In this document: in pieces, positions 10,670 through 21,705 of the stretch
Position numbering within the stretch: position 1 is the first letter of the stretch
Layout of the letters: the number at the start of each line of letters is the position of its first letter
NCBI GenBank assembly: GCA_964034945.1
Contig: OZ035962.1
Coordinates: 84,837,942-84,901,941 of the forward strand
DNA length: 64,000 nucleotides
Source: Chrysopilus asiliformis
Lineage: Eukaryota; Arthropoda; Insecta; Diptera; Rhagionidae
Direction of reading: 5' to 3'
Position numbers and translations under genes: made by a program
Notes under the pieces: generated by a model
Seen by the model: only the letters and a program-made list of their open reading frames with translations
Databases searched by the model: none
What the model was told of the DNA's origin: nothing

Positions 10670-13600
10670 GAAAATTCCGGAAAAACTACTCAAAAAAGGG
10701 GCGACTTTTTTTAATTTTCTTGTAAAACTATTGATGTTGAAACTATATTACGGCAACAAATTTTCGTCGCAGCAATATTTTGAGAGTAACGGGACCTTCA
10801 AAAATTTCGTTTTCAAAATATGGTACCACGAAAACCGAAAATTGGATTTCCAAAAAAAAAAATAGATTTGGTTTTTTGCGTTTTTTTCCGAAATTAAACG
10901 TTTTTCGATAGTGGGAATTGAATGTGATTGGAATTCCAAATATTCAAAAGATAAGATTTTTTTTTTGTGTAAGAACAACACAAAAAAAAACGCTTTTTTT
11001 CTCCTTCTCTTGTGTAAAAACTTGAAACAGACCTTCTATAAACAGTAAAGAAATTTATTGAAAAAAATTCGAAATAGTTCTAACATTATGTAGAAGTGGG
11101 AAACTATCTAATTAGGTTCCCTTCACTTCATAACGATAACTTAGTGTTGAAAACAAAGCAAATATTTCCAATTATCGGCACCTTCTTAGAGTTTACAGGA
11201 ATCAAAGAAATCCTCAAAGCCGAACGATTATATTATGGGTAAATTCTCTTGTTAACTTCTTATCGATCTGTGGATACCTGGTCAAAGTTTTCGACGTTTT
11301 TTGTGTTTCTTTTAAGCAAGATTACTTGAATTGATGCCGATGGAAAATTTCAGCTTTTCACAATTTAATCGATCAAATTTGATTGTATGGCTGTTAAACA
11401 GTGTTAAGTTTTTATAGCTCTATCTAAGAAGTTACTCCATTTAGATGTATCTAGATTTGTTGATGCGCAGTCTTCGGGCACTTATTTTTCCGCGTTCAAA
11501 CCCTAATTGCACATCAACATCGATCGATATCTTCATCATCAAAAACATGTCGAATTCAATCTAAATTAGTAGTCAGCACTTTAACATTTTGCTGACCACG
11601 GGTAGAGATAGCAACAGTGGGAGTGTGATTTGAAAGATACTGTTATAGTATTTGAAGTAGTTTGAAAAGAGAGGTAAGTTTTGAGCAGTTCTGACCGCAT
11701 TGGGGTTCGATTGTCGTTCGTATATAATTCGCATGTGAAAAAAATAGAATCGCGTCAGTCGCACACTTGAGGATCGAGAAAAATCTGGCTCCACAATGTG
11801 GAAGCGGATAAAGTTGCATCTAATGAAGGTCGCTGGTAGGGTTTGCAATATCGGTATTATCTAAACTGGACAATTTTTTCAACAACGAAATACGGAAACC
11901 AAAATATCGGTGTTGGAATTTCGTATCGGTATTGTAAATCCTAGTCGCTGGTTATCAGTTTCCAACCTAGATCCTGGGCGTTACAACAAAGCAGATTAAA
12001 TCTACCTGTGCTTATAAAAAACATTTCAAAAGTCAAAATCAAATAATTTCTTTAACATGCCCATGTGAAGGAATTCGGAATTTTGAAGTTTTTTTTTTAA
12101 ATTAGCTCTAAACATTTGTGAACTACAGTTTTTATGCAGGTTTTACTGTGAAATACTTCATACTATGCGCATGACTAACATTTTTTGTCTGCATTTTTCT
12201 TGATGTGTTTTTTTCATTGAAGACGTTGAACTATTCCCCAATATAGAACGATGAAAATTGATCTATTCGAAGTTAGATCGATGCAGTTGGAAAGACACGA
12301 GCAAAGTACATCACTCACGTGTGTTATGAACTTTGGAAAAATAAACAAATAAAACTACAACGATGTAAATAACAAGAGATGGAAAGTTAACTCGGAAGAC
12401 AAGTTCAATTGCTTTTTGCCGTTGCTTCGGGATAGGAACCGTCAAGGAAAATTTCTTTGAAGTTCTTTTTAAATTTTAAATCGTTACGGTGGACATGGAA
12501 AATGCAATAAAACTGCTGTGCATGTCGATTTGAATTCGTTTTACTATAAGGAAAAACAACAAGACGTCTAATATAAAAATCGGTTGAATTTTTCATTTGA
12601 AATTGGTGCAAAAATTAGTCCGTTTGTGTATCTGCAAGATACTCGTACTCGAGCTTAAACGAAAATCCTTTGTTTCAGTTTTAAGTTATAGATAAGATAG
12701 ACAAGCATAATTCCGTGACGTGGAACACCTTTTGCCCTTGTAGACCATTTAAAGGCCCTTTTCCTTTGAGATGCAAATGAAGTGCCTGTAAAAGTTAAAA
12801 GTTGGGTGTTGATTTGTGTCCATGACCAAACCGACAGATAGATGAATGCAATTTCACGCTACATTATCGCAAATATGCCGTGGCCTAGAGGGTGTGGGCA
12901 ATGCTGTTTCCTTATAAGTACAAAACATATTTTCCCTCTAATCAAGGAAAATCTCATCAATAGTCCGCCAAACCGCACTATTATTGATACCATGGACGAT
13001 GGGTCGCTCGGTGAAGTTGTAAAATATTCATTTGTTCTTAGCCGAAATGAGCCTCACCTTCATCCAACCATCAATCTTGATCTTCGAGGCTACGTTTTTA
13101 GAACTGCATCGTTCGCCCTTTTAGAAGACAAAAAACCTCCGAGGAATGCAATTTAAATGCTTGACCGACACCGAACTACGTGAATCTTGTAAGTTGAGTA
13201 TATAAAATTACTTATGATTTGAGAAGCAAAACACGGATGAACTTCAACAACATTGAAGAAGTTAAGATCGGTTTTTAAGACGTGTACGCAACAAGATCAC
13301 GTTATTCATAATGTGGAATTCCAGATGATCATCACAGATGCTGGTTAACTGAATTCCGTGTAGAGAAACACTTTAGGGCGGAATTAAGTGAACCGAACTT
13401 AAGATTTGAATCTTTTGAACTTGGTAGCTGCTGTCTCGTTAGCCAGAGAACTTTCCCTACAATAAATCAGGGAGAAAAATTTTCTAAGAAAATCTATGTT
13501 ACTGTAATGCCAACGTACCTTGAAATTACGCTTGACTTTAGTACGTTTTATATTTTTTTAAAGACTTAAGTAGTCTTTAAAATTATGATAAAATTTAGGG

Positions 13601-13800
13601 ACAGGCATACTCCTCGATGTCCTTAAACCACCCCCAAAAGTGGTGCACCCCCAAAAAGGATTTGGATTCGGGTTTGGTACAAAATTAGCATAATGTATTT
13701 TATGTATAACCTCTAAGACAAGTCTGAGGCCCTTTTTTTATATAGTTTCAGCCAAAGTTTAGGGGAAGACCCTTTAATGACGAAGTACAGGTCAGGATAA
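10670..13800. other. Unclassified DNA, no supported gene
   Basis: A long stretch without recognised terminal repeats or coding domains. It is T- and A-rich with many homopolymer runs around 10.8-11.0 kb. The longest open frame (12842-13156) is listed separately as a weak candidate. Confidence 0.45.
12842..13156 (+). CDS. Unassigned 104-codon open frame (weak)
   Basis: An uninterrupted ATG-to-stop frame of 104 codons lies in DNA where I recognise no repeat. The product has no signal peptide, membrane segment or motif I can name. It has two adjacent cysteines near residue 21 and an acidic patch (MDDGSLGE) near the middle. No promoter, splice or polyadenylation signal stands out. In 64 kb of AT-rich DNA a frame of this length can arise by chance, so it is more likely not a gene. 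Confidence 0.1.
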   Translation: MNAISRYIIANMPWPRGCGQCCFLISTKHIFPLIKENLINSPPNRTIIDTMDDGSLGEVVKYSFVLSRNEPHLHPTINLDLRGYVFRTASFALLEDKKPPRNAI

Positions 13801-13898
13801 GATTGAATAAAAGATTGAATAAAAGATTGAATAAAAAATTGAATAAAATATTGAATAAAAGATTGAATAAAAGATTGAATAAAAAAATGAATAAAAGA
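13801..13898. repeat. 12-bp tandem repeat (GATTGAATAAAA)
   Basis: About eight consecutive units of GATTGAATAAAA with single-base variants (AATTGAATAAAA, TATTGAATAAAA, AAATGAATAAAA). A minisatellite lying about 100 bp from the 3' edge of a GTCY element. Non-coding. Confidence 0.9.
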
Positions 13899-14001
13899 TA
13901 GATTTGGAACACGAAAATTGTGGACGCAAATCCTTAGTAATTAAATAATATTCAACAAATGTTCAAAAATATCCACATTTTTGAAGATTTTAACTAAAAT
14001 C

Positions 14002-14621
14002 AAAACATAAGCAAGCTACAATTTGCAGGGACCAATCGTCAAATACTATATATGAGAACAGACAACATTTCCGAGGAAAGAGTAGTTCGATTGAATTTTG
14101 ATGCAAGGAAGGGTTATGTAAAATCATATTCTAAACATATTTCATCTTTATAAATTTTTCGATAGGATGCACAGTTTCCGAGAAAAAGGAAAACAGGATT
14201 CCACTTGTATGGGAGAGACGAAAAGTAGTGATCCGATTGGATTTGGATGGATAAATAAGTTATGTAAAATCTTATTCTAAACACATTTTACATTCAAAAT
14301 TTTTTTTAACACGACCTACCGTTTTCAGGAAAATTGCAAAAAACTGTTTCGTTTGTATGGGCGAGGGGGGAAAGAAGGATTTGATTTTGTCCATTCAAGA
14401 ATTTAACCTTACTATTTACTAAAAACGCATTGTCAAAAGTTTCAAGTGTCTAGCTCAATCCTGTCGAAAGTTATGGTGTTCACCGGCAGAGGGACAGACA
14501 GACAGGCGAACGGACATGCGGAAATCAAAATTTTGTTGTTGTACATTCTCTGATGTAGTTCATTTGTGTTTCCGATGATTGGTTGGATGCGTTACAAACT
14601 AAATCTAATATACTCGTATAA
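14002..14621 (-). mobile_element. GTCY element, family 2, copy b
   Basis: Left edge AAAACATAAGCAAGCTACAA corresponds to the shared 3' terminus. Two body units with TATGTAAAATCATATTC or close variants follow, then TTTCAAGTGTCTAGCTCAAT (about 14437), a degenerate GACAGACAGGCGAACGGACAT tract (shown here with gaps permitted), GCGTTACAAA and AAATCTAATATACTC at the 5' edge. This copy has one of the shortest tetranucleotide tracts. It encodes no protein. Confidence 0.65.
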
Positions 14622-15396
14622 AAATATAAGTAACGATAATCACATCATACAAATTATACTGCGTGCAATTCCGAAATCGGAAATTCCTGGGAAAAATCTT
14701 TCTATCGAATGAAACGCAAGACCTTTTCTCCTTTTATAGCCGATGGATATCATAAAATTAGTAAGAAATTTTGTTTCTGCAAGTTTCCATATCGATAGCA
14801 ATCCAAAGTTCTCTAGACAGCCACGACCATTATCTAATAAGGAAGGTGAATCAGAAGCCTGTGATCAGGCGGGCTGCAATATGAGAAAATTCTTGAAATA
14901 TAGACAAGATTGTATTCTGACATCGATACGAACCATCAAATCTCCTACAGTTTCGATAGAGAACATGGTTATGTAGTTCTTGAAGCTCTTAAACTAAGGG
15001 CCGAGAGTGAAACCAGTGATTGGCTAGTAGTTTCAGTGACAAAGTTGTTCCAGGTTTTGCATATACCAACACTTAGATGGTTCTAGGGAAAAATGAATAA
15101 TTTCTATAGGCTTGTAAAGAGTTTTGTGTTGAGGAAAATGCTTGAAACAACCATAAATGAGATGCCGATGATGGAGTTTTACCGAGTTTTTCAGAAGTTT
15201 TTTACTTTATCGCTGCTGGGATTTTACGCTAGACGTAAGGGATATGGCACACTGGCTACAGTAGGGTTTCACTTAAGAAAACACATGAGGTGTAAATAAA
15301 AAATTCTCTCCTGTTTGAAGAGATGATACGATATTTCAGCTTAATCGGTTAAATAGTTTTCGAGGTAGGCGGGTCCAACACATACGTGAAGAATAA
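14622..15396. other. Unclassified DNA with two small open frames
   Basis: Frames at 14743-14976 (77 codons) and 15093-15299 (68 codons) have no recognisable domain. No element termini were seen. A TTTCAGCTTAATCGGTTAAATAG-type stretch near 15340 recalls the boilerplate of insect repeats but is too short to classify. Confidence 0.4.
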
Positions 15397-15428
15397 GGGT
15401 GGGGGGGGGGGGGGGGGGGGGGGGGGGG
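15397..15428 (+). repeat. Poly-G tract (28 consecutive G)
   Basis: GGGT is followed by 28 consecutive G (15401-15428). Such a run can form G-quadruplexes and is prone to length error in sequencing and assembly, so its true length is uncertain. Shorter G or C runs occur at 10593-10604, 25851-25865, 30785-30797 and 35152-35166. Confidence 0.95.
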
Positions 15429-15821
15429 ATGGGTTACTGTTGTAATGGTGGTTCTAATTATAATGCCGAAAATTACGAAAAAGCGGTTTGAAAGTGCAGT
15501 TTGAAAAGGCGAAAGTTTATGTGACGTATTTTATGGACAATCCGTCACTGGATTTTCTGAAAATAGGGCAACCGCCATGGTATAATGCCCGGTGTGTCAT
15601 ATGCATAATCTGAAATCATACTGTGTATTAAACAGGGAAGAAATCCATGGTTTCGGAGGCCGTACATAGAACGTTCATTAGTTCTTGAACCTAGAAACCC
15701 TACATCGATCTTTTTACCATTGCGTCTGCCGCATTCTCTCGTGATTAAGTAAGTGCAAAACAGCAAAAATACTTTAAAGTGTATCAAGTTCAGTATTTGC
15801 CAATAGAGACAATACCTATCC

Positions 15822-16210
15822 CGGCGTAGTGGACTAGTCATTGACCTTATCTGCAACGATTCAACCAGCAACGGTGCAGAAGTCGCTAAGAATGTAACTG
15901 GCGATCGGTGGCGGTTTTCTGCCATTACAACCGATCATCGTACTTGCAAAAGAACTGGTCTCCAATGATCGGCGGTCGATCGGTCTCTGGAGGTTTCCTC
16001 CGACAAGACTCCAATATATCGAACACCACCTAGACAGCAAACTCTGCTAAAAACTAGATGGACAGAGTCCAGAGATTACTAGAATTTGTCTGCGGAAAAA
16101 ATCCCCAATGGACGAAAGATCGCCACTAGCACCGCACGATCGTGAATTGTAATCGTGTGGAGTTTATTGCCTTCTAACAGCAATCGGTGACGGAGTACAG
16201 GAAGGGAATG
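15822..16210 (+). pseudogene. Decayed non-LTR retrotransposon-like coding fragment
   Basis: One frame from 15822 reads RRSGLVIDLICNDS, then GDRWRFSAITTDHR, before a stop at 15966. An S/T-DH preceded by a W-R segment, and an R-S-G-x-V-I-D-L start, resemble the C-terminal part of APE-type endonucleases in jockey/R1-type retrotransposons. Beyond the stop, other frames give fragments such as PQWTKDRH and TEYRKGMRKYL, similar in style to the linker before the reverse transcriptase. Several stops and frame changes show it is dead. No reverse transcriptase core is visible. The match is by eye only; a chance resemblance is possible. The 126-codon open frame on the opposite strand (15545-15925) partly overlaps it and is probably a shadow. 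Confidence 0.3.
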
Positions 16211-17329
16211 CGAAAATATCTTCAAGGAAGATAACGATTATGGAGTAAATTCAAATAGCAATAAGATTCATAACTGATTGACTGCATATTATCGATGTTG
16301 GGCAAATATTGATATAATAAGAAGCGATTTGCAATTTGCCAAGTAGGAAGTTCCTTGTTAAAAATAACGCGTGGTAATATTTTGCAAAACTTATTGTAGT
16401 TTTTTCCTTTATTTTCTTATCTTTTTATCGGAAGACTGAAGTTCAAACGCGGCAACAACTGGGATATCGCGTTTAAAGTGGTTCAGTTGCAAAGAATTTA
16501 TGAGAAGCGACTTTCAGTTTGTTGCCTACGTCATAAATTAATGTAATTTGCTGTTTGCTATATTAATTTGTGATGTGAGCCTTCAGGTTGTAATTGAAAT
16601 TTAAGGAAATTGCACATGAAATAGAATGCGATCTATTCGAAACAGTGGATAAATTTTCATATTTAAACATGAACATGGTTTTCCGATTTATATTTTTTTA
16701 AATGAAGTTTTATAGAAAGCACAATTTACTAATCGAATTCATAGATTTTTTCAGCTCCAACACTTTTTGGAAAAAAATTAGACTAAAAGGAATTTTTTAA
16801 AATAAAAAATTAGTCGTTTTGTTTAGTTTTCCTAAATTGTGGGGAGTTTTTTTTTGAGGGATGTCTTTTAAAGTTAGCAAATTTGGGGCTATCTATAAAA
16901 TTTTACGGTCTTTCGAATCTCTCCGCCACTCCTTCGTTATGGTTTTTGCTGAGTTACGGTATCGCAGCCCCTTCCTAAAAGTGTGACGTATTTTATGAAC
17001 CGACCTGTATCAGACCATTTTCCTACATTGCTCACGTTTTTTCGTAAACGTATTTAATGGACAAACCTTAATCTTACCGAACGCGGTGTGTTCCTGCATT
17101 ACGCGATTTTTAAAGAAAGTTAAACAAATCTAGACATTTTTCACTCCACGAAAGGTTTTTATTTACACAGCCAAACAAGTGAAATGAAATAAAAGTTTAT
17201 GCAAATAAGAAACCTTTTGCAGAAGGAAAACTGTTTAGATTCCTTTTGTCAAGAATCACGCAATGCGACAGCGCAACGCAGTCGGTATGCCATAACTCTA
17301 ATACGTCACGCTGTTCATAAAATACGTAA
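16211..17329. other. Unclassified DNA with GTGACGTATTTTATG words
   Basis: No gene is recognised. The words GTGACGTATTTTATG (about 15519 and 16982) and the inverted form near 17301-17330 (ATACGTCAC, CTGTTCATAAAATACGT) match the boilerplate of insect MITEs that begin GGCTGTTCATAAA. A related half-element lies at 35038-35187. Boundaries here cannot be fixed. Confidence 0.4.
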
Positions 17330-18165
17330 CAGGGTGTTTTTTTAGACGTGTGGTTTTCAAGAAGAAATAAAACGCATATAATTTAATGTTATGGCCAAGA
17401 GTTTAGCTTTATTATAAAGATAAGGGTTTGCCATTATGTTTTAAAAATGATTTCGGGCAAGTGGCCGCCGCGGCTGGCTCGAATAAATTCCAGCCAGAGG
17501 CCCAACTTTCGACCACTTTTTGCAGCAATTGGGGCCGTATGTCAGCAATAACGCGCCGAATATTCTCTTCCAAGGCGTCAATCGTCTCGGGCTTATCTGC
17601 GTAGACAAGCGACTTCACATAACCCCACAAAAAATAGTCCAGCGGTGTTAAATCGCACGATCTTGGAGGCCACGACGCGAGATAATGCGCTCACCAAAAG
17701 TTTCCTTCAATAAATTGATTGTTTCGTTGGCTGTATGGCATGTAGCGCCGTCTTGTTGGAATCAAAGGTCGCCCACATCAACATCCTCCAATTCAGGCAC
17801 GAAAAAGTCATTAATCATGGCTCTATAGCGTTCCCCATTGACTGTAACAATCATTTTTGAAGAAATATGGACCAATGATTCCCTCTGCCCATAGAGCACA
17901 CCAAACAGTGACTTTTTGAGGATGTAACGGCGTCTGAAGAATGACTTGTGGATTACCATCCCTCCAAATGCGACAATTTTGCTTATTGACGTACCCATTC
18001 AACCAAAAGTGAGCTTCATCGCTGAAAAATTTTGTACTTGTGAAAATCGGGATCGGTGGCCATCTCGTTTTGGGCCCATTTACCGAACGTGCGACGCGCT
18101 TGATGGTCGTTTGACAAAATGGCAAACCAAACTGAGCATAAATCAAGTGACAACTGTCAAAAAGA
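17330..18165 (-). mobile_element. Truncated Tc1/mariner-type element
   Basis: The 3' end is probably the CAGGGTGTTTTTTTAGACG terminus at 17330, preceded by TA two bases away. The interior is a decayed transposase read on the minus strand (17434 to about 18105). No matching terminal repeat is present on the right, so the 5' end has been lost. The sequence beside the first recognisable codons (about 18105-18165) does not continue the protein. It may be leader sequence joined to mid-protein by an internal deletion. Confidence 0.65.
17434..18105 (-). pseudogene. Tc1/mariner-family transposase pseudogene
   Basis: Minus-strand translation across shifting frames recovers most of the C-terminal two thirds of an insect-type Tc1/mariner transposase. 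It starts at NDHQARRTFGKW, then FSDEAHFWLNGYVNKQ (first catalytic D), VTVWCALWAEGIIGPYFF, MIVTVNGERYRAMI, FQQDGATCHTAN (second D) and PPRSCDLTPLDYFLWGY (third acidic residue D). It ends RASRGGHLPEIIFKT with a stop at 17434-17436. Damage includes a one-base frameshift just before FSDEAH, another between GPYFF and VTVNGE, a stop in place of the expected W before FQQDG, a short deletion between SRRG and PPRS, and a frameshift before the C-terminus. The N-terminal DNA-binding part is absent. It cannot make a working protein. Confidence 0.85.
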
Positions 18166-18334
18166 CCAACTCCGAAAAAAGTATATAAGTAAAAATCAGT
18201 ATATAAGTAAAAATCTTAAAAAATGCGCCTCATTTAAAATGCTGTAGAGAAATGCACCACAAAAAATTCATCACAATATAAAGGCATAAGCCAAAAATTA
18301 ACTTTTTCCTCCAATGTAAAGTTCACGTCCCCTA

Positions 18335-18675
18335 ATATAATACCAGTCCCCTTGCCTCTAAACCCCTTACCTGTGATGTTCTGGACCTTAGTTAAATTCT
18401 GACGGTGGTTGCGCTATTGAGAAAATTGTCCCTGAAGGCAAGTTTTCGTCCATTAAAATGTATCCCACCTACCTTATCTGTAAACCCCTCTCCTGCTAGT
18501 TCCTGAACCGTTAGACCAATTTTGAGACGGTTTGCGCCATTGGGTAGGTTTTAAATTGTCCCCAACGAAAATTTTCGCACACTGATATCTACCCTTCCCT
18601 TGTCTGTGAGCCCTTTGCCTGCTGTATTTTTTACCGTCGGAAAATTTTTAACACGGATTTCATCATTAACTTATA
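18335..18675 (+). repeat. ~123-bp satellite block, three units
   Basis: Units are marked by TAAACCCCTTACCTGTG (18359), TAAACCCCTCTCCTGCTAG (18481) and TGAGCCCTTTGCCTGCTG (18606), spaced 122 and 125 bp. After each marker come a CCGTTAGACCAATTTTGA-like segment, a TTGCGC(C)ATTG(A/G)G word, AATTGTCCC and AAAATTTTCG-like words. It belongs to the same family as the block at 7250-7620 but is better preserved. Confidence 0.65.
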
Positions 18676-21399
18676 CTGGTAAAAAAAACCCGCCATATGA
18701 TGGGTGACTGCAATATTGGTAGGAATTCCGTATTCTCACAAGCGACTGTCGATTCGAAGACTTTTCAAGATGAACTTTTAAAGTTTGAAGCGATTTTTAA
18801 ACGTTAGGCCCCGTTTTTTTTTTTGAAATAGCATTTTTTTAGAAAATCTTCACAGGATGAAATTTTTTGTAAAAACATGAATTAACTTACCACAAGTACT
18901 ACTTTGATTTTTTATAAACACAACTTTGGACACTGAAAATACAAATTTTTGTGCAAACATACCAAAGCTTCGCACTCTCATATAATATCCCTGGATTCTC
19001 ATTTATGTAATAATGGCGTGTTTTCATCTAATTTTCCACATTTGACTTACCTAGAAAAAAAGAACGAGAAAAACAATGAATTATCTTGGATAATATTGTT
19101 GTGAAACGAACAAAAAAAAAACGGATAAAATTAAATTAGAGCATGCATGAAATATAAGTTTTAATTTCAGTTAATTGTGGAAATTTGCGTGTATAATATC
19201 GAGTTTTGAATAACTTGAAGATAACTGCAGCTTTCAAATAATTATCGACATCAAACAGTTATAACATATCTACTTTATGTTCATTTCATCGTTCAGCCAA
19301 ACACATTAAAACATTAAAAATTGAATTGAATAGAATGGGATCGAGTGATAAACATCACATCATCCAAGTCAGCATAGATTATGAAAAACATCAGAAAATT
19401 CATTAGCATCGCCGGCACCATAATCAAAACCATTATCGTAATAGAGCAACATTATTTTGAGAATCAATCAGAGTTCTGAGGTGTGGTACACCTGATACGT
19501 ACATACAGATGTCTGATTGGCATCTTTTAATTAAGAGATCTTCTAATAGCTTTTTTACCATTTCTTTTGTCTAATGCAGAAATTAACGGAATAAATGAGA
19601 ATAATTTGTTGTGGTAGATCTCGATTTTTTTTCTTATTTCTCCTTCCCAGGTTAAAAACAACAGCAAATAGCACTGATCTCATCACCTAGTGACTTATCG
19701 AGCTAGCCTGCCTTTTCGGTTATATTCAGATTCAGATCATCACACAACTGACGATCAGTTCAGGTGATCGAGAGTAGAGCACTTTTTTTTGCACGGGCAA
19801 ATTGAAACAGACGCGTTGATCCGTTACAATTTGCGCGTCCACTTCAGACGGGCGAAAAATCAAGAAAAACTGAACGTTCAAGATTGACAGTTAGTAACCT
19901 AGACTTGATATCAATTAACCGCACTAGTATCGCTTGGTGAAGCTAGTAATGGGTCCAGTAGATGTTGGCAACTTTTGAAGAGCAATTTCTAGATTATTGC
20001 ATTAATCCCAGTTAAACCTGAAATTGCTTCAATATTAACAGAGTATCATCAACGATCACGCTTAGGTCCATTCAGGTGCAAATACTGAAGATCTTATGCA
20101 ATTCGGTATCATATGGGCCACGGAAACATTCCGTAATCGCCAATCGAAGCTGGTAATAACTAAATGAAGAACTGGCGAATTAACGTTAGCTTTTAGCATT
20201 GGCGCAGGCATTTCTCAATTTTAAGACAAAAAGATGCGCGATGAGTTTGAGGAGAAAAACCCCAAAAGATCAATTCCTTGGGCAACATTATAGCTAGACC
20301 CGCGTGATATATTAGGTTTCTTCTCCATTTTAATGTGTTATTCCAAAGGGATTTTCCTACAAATTTGTGAGACTTTTAGTAATACTATTCGAACATCGGA
20401 TCAAATTGAGATCGGGAGATCAAATACGATCACCTGATGGGAAAGTCCACTCTTAAGGTTATACAATAAGTTTCTAGATTTTTTTAACGGTTGATGCTTG
20501 CCTAATTGTGGCCTGGAATATTTGATCAACTTTGACAGGCCGATCGGACCAAATTTGGGCTTCAACATGGGTAAAGCGTGATTTGCAGTGAAAGTTCAAA
20601 AGATTTTTTCAGTTCAACCTCATGGAGAACGCATATATAGACGATGCCGAAGTTATGGCAGGTGAATTACAGCATTTTTTCTGTATTTTTGGTAGATTAT
20701 TACGGGACTATTACGAATAGAACTGGTTTCTGGATTCCAGTGATCGTGGAAATTTGTAGAAATTCGGCAAACTTGTGTGGTATCATAAAAAAAAAGAAAA
20801 ACAATCTAAAAGCACTTTGCAAAATATTTAAGTAATAAAGCAATTAAGTGGATATGAGTTAATCTTTTAGATCGATTGGGTAATAATAAGTGATTTCGTG
20901 TTTTATCGATTAAGAAAACATTTTCGGAGCTTCGATAAAACAGAAAAAAAAACGAATTCTAGTTGGTAACGAGAAAGAACGAGTGCGAGGGGCCGACTCT
21001 ACTTGAGCATATTTAAGGGCGGAAAATTAAGGTCAACACCACTAACTCTACAAATATGATATCAACATGTTTTTTCACCCCTTTTTCACCAATTAAGAGT
21101 TAGAAAAAGCTCGTCGAGTCTCGTCTCCGCATTTTATTGTAATTTTTTTAAATCATTTAATTCCCATTCCTTATAATGCATGAAATCTTTAGAGGCAACG
21201 TCGTAAATAGTCATTAAAAATGCTCTTCTGCAGAAAAAACGCTCTTCTGCAGAATTAATCGAAAGAAAAGCTGCGAAGAAAAAGTCTCAGAGAGATATTA
21301 AAAAACATGTTTGTTTTATGGAACACAAAATATACCATGCAGACAAAAATACAGACATACAATGCGTCGCAGGTTAAATCCAAAAAGAAGATTTCAAAG
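18676..21399. other. Apparently low-copy DNA; possible regulatory patch
   Basis: Between about 19.0 and 21.0 kb I recognise no repeat used elsewhere in the window, unlike most of the sequence. No coding frame above 63 codons. A possible insect-style promoter near 19757 is listed separately. The duplicated word GCTCTTCTGCAGAA occurs near 21221 and 21241. Confidence 0.35.
19721..19936 (+). promoter_or_regulatory. Possible promoter and untranslated first exon
   Basis: A TATATT box (19721) lies about 36 bp upstream of ATCAGTT, which matches the arthropod initiator TCAGTY (A at 19757). About 180 bp downstream, CGCTTG|GTGAAG (exon end 19936) could be a splice donor. The TATA-initiator spacing is slightly longer than the usual 30 or so bases, and no downstream exon can be identified. 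All three motifs are short and frequent, so this is a suggestion only. Confidence 0.15.
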
Positions 21400-21705
21400 T
21401 TGCAAAGGTACACAATTTGCTGGGAATCCGTTCAGAATTTCAGGAGATGGCAGGCGAAAGGTTTACATAGGAAATGGAGTACATATAAGTGGACTGAAAT
21501 TTTTCCTGAAAGCTGACCTCTCGAATGGTGAAAACCGGATCCAAATCCCTTCAGAATTGCAGGACATGGCAGGCGAGGGGTTTTTGCAGAGAAAAACAAG
21601 GGTAGATATTGGTCGGCGAAAAGTTTTCCTGCGGGCTGCTCCCTGTAATGGTGAAAGCAGGATCCAAATCTCTTTAGCGGCTCAAGAGATATCAGGATAG
21701 GGGGT
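21400..21705 (-). repeat. ~120-bp satellite block, three units, inverted
   Basis: On the plus strand ATGGCAGGCGAAAGG (21447) recurs as ATGGCAGGCGAGGGG (21566) and ATATCAGGATAGGGGG (about 21689), spaced 119 and 123 bp. These are reverse complements of the CCCCTCGCCTGCCAT core. Segments matching GATCCAAATC and TTTTCCTG lie at equivalent places in each unit. A 129-codon open frame crosses the array but is only the satellite read in phase; its repeats are DNA repeats. Confidence 0.7.

Noticed and set aside
15545..15925. 126-codon minus-strand open frame
   Set aside because: Overlaps the better-supported retrotransposon-like reading on the plus strand and shows no domain.
21311..21700. 129-codon open frame with internal protein repeats
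   Set aside because: The protein repeats reflect a ~120-bp satellite whose period happens to be near a multiple of three.
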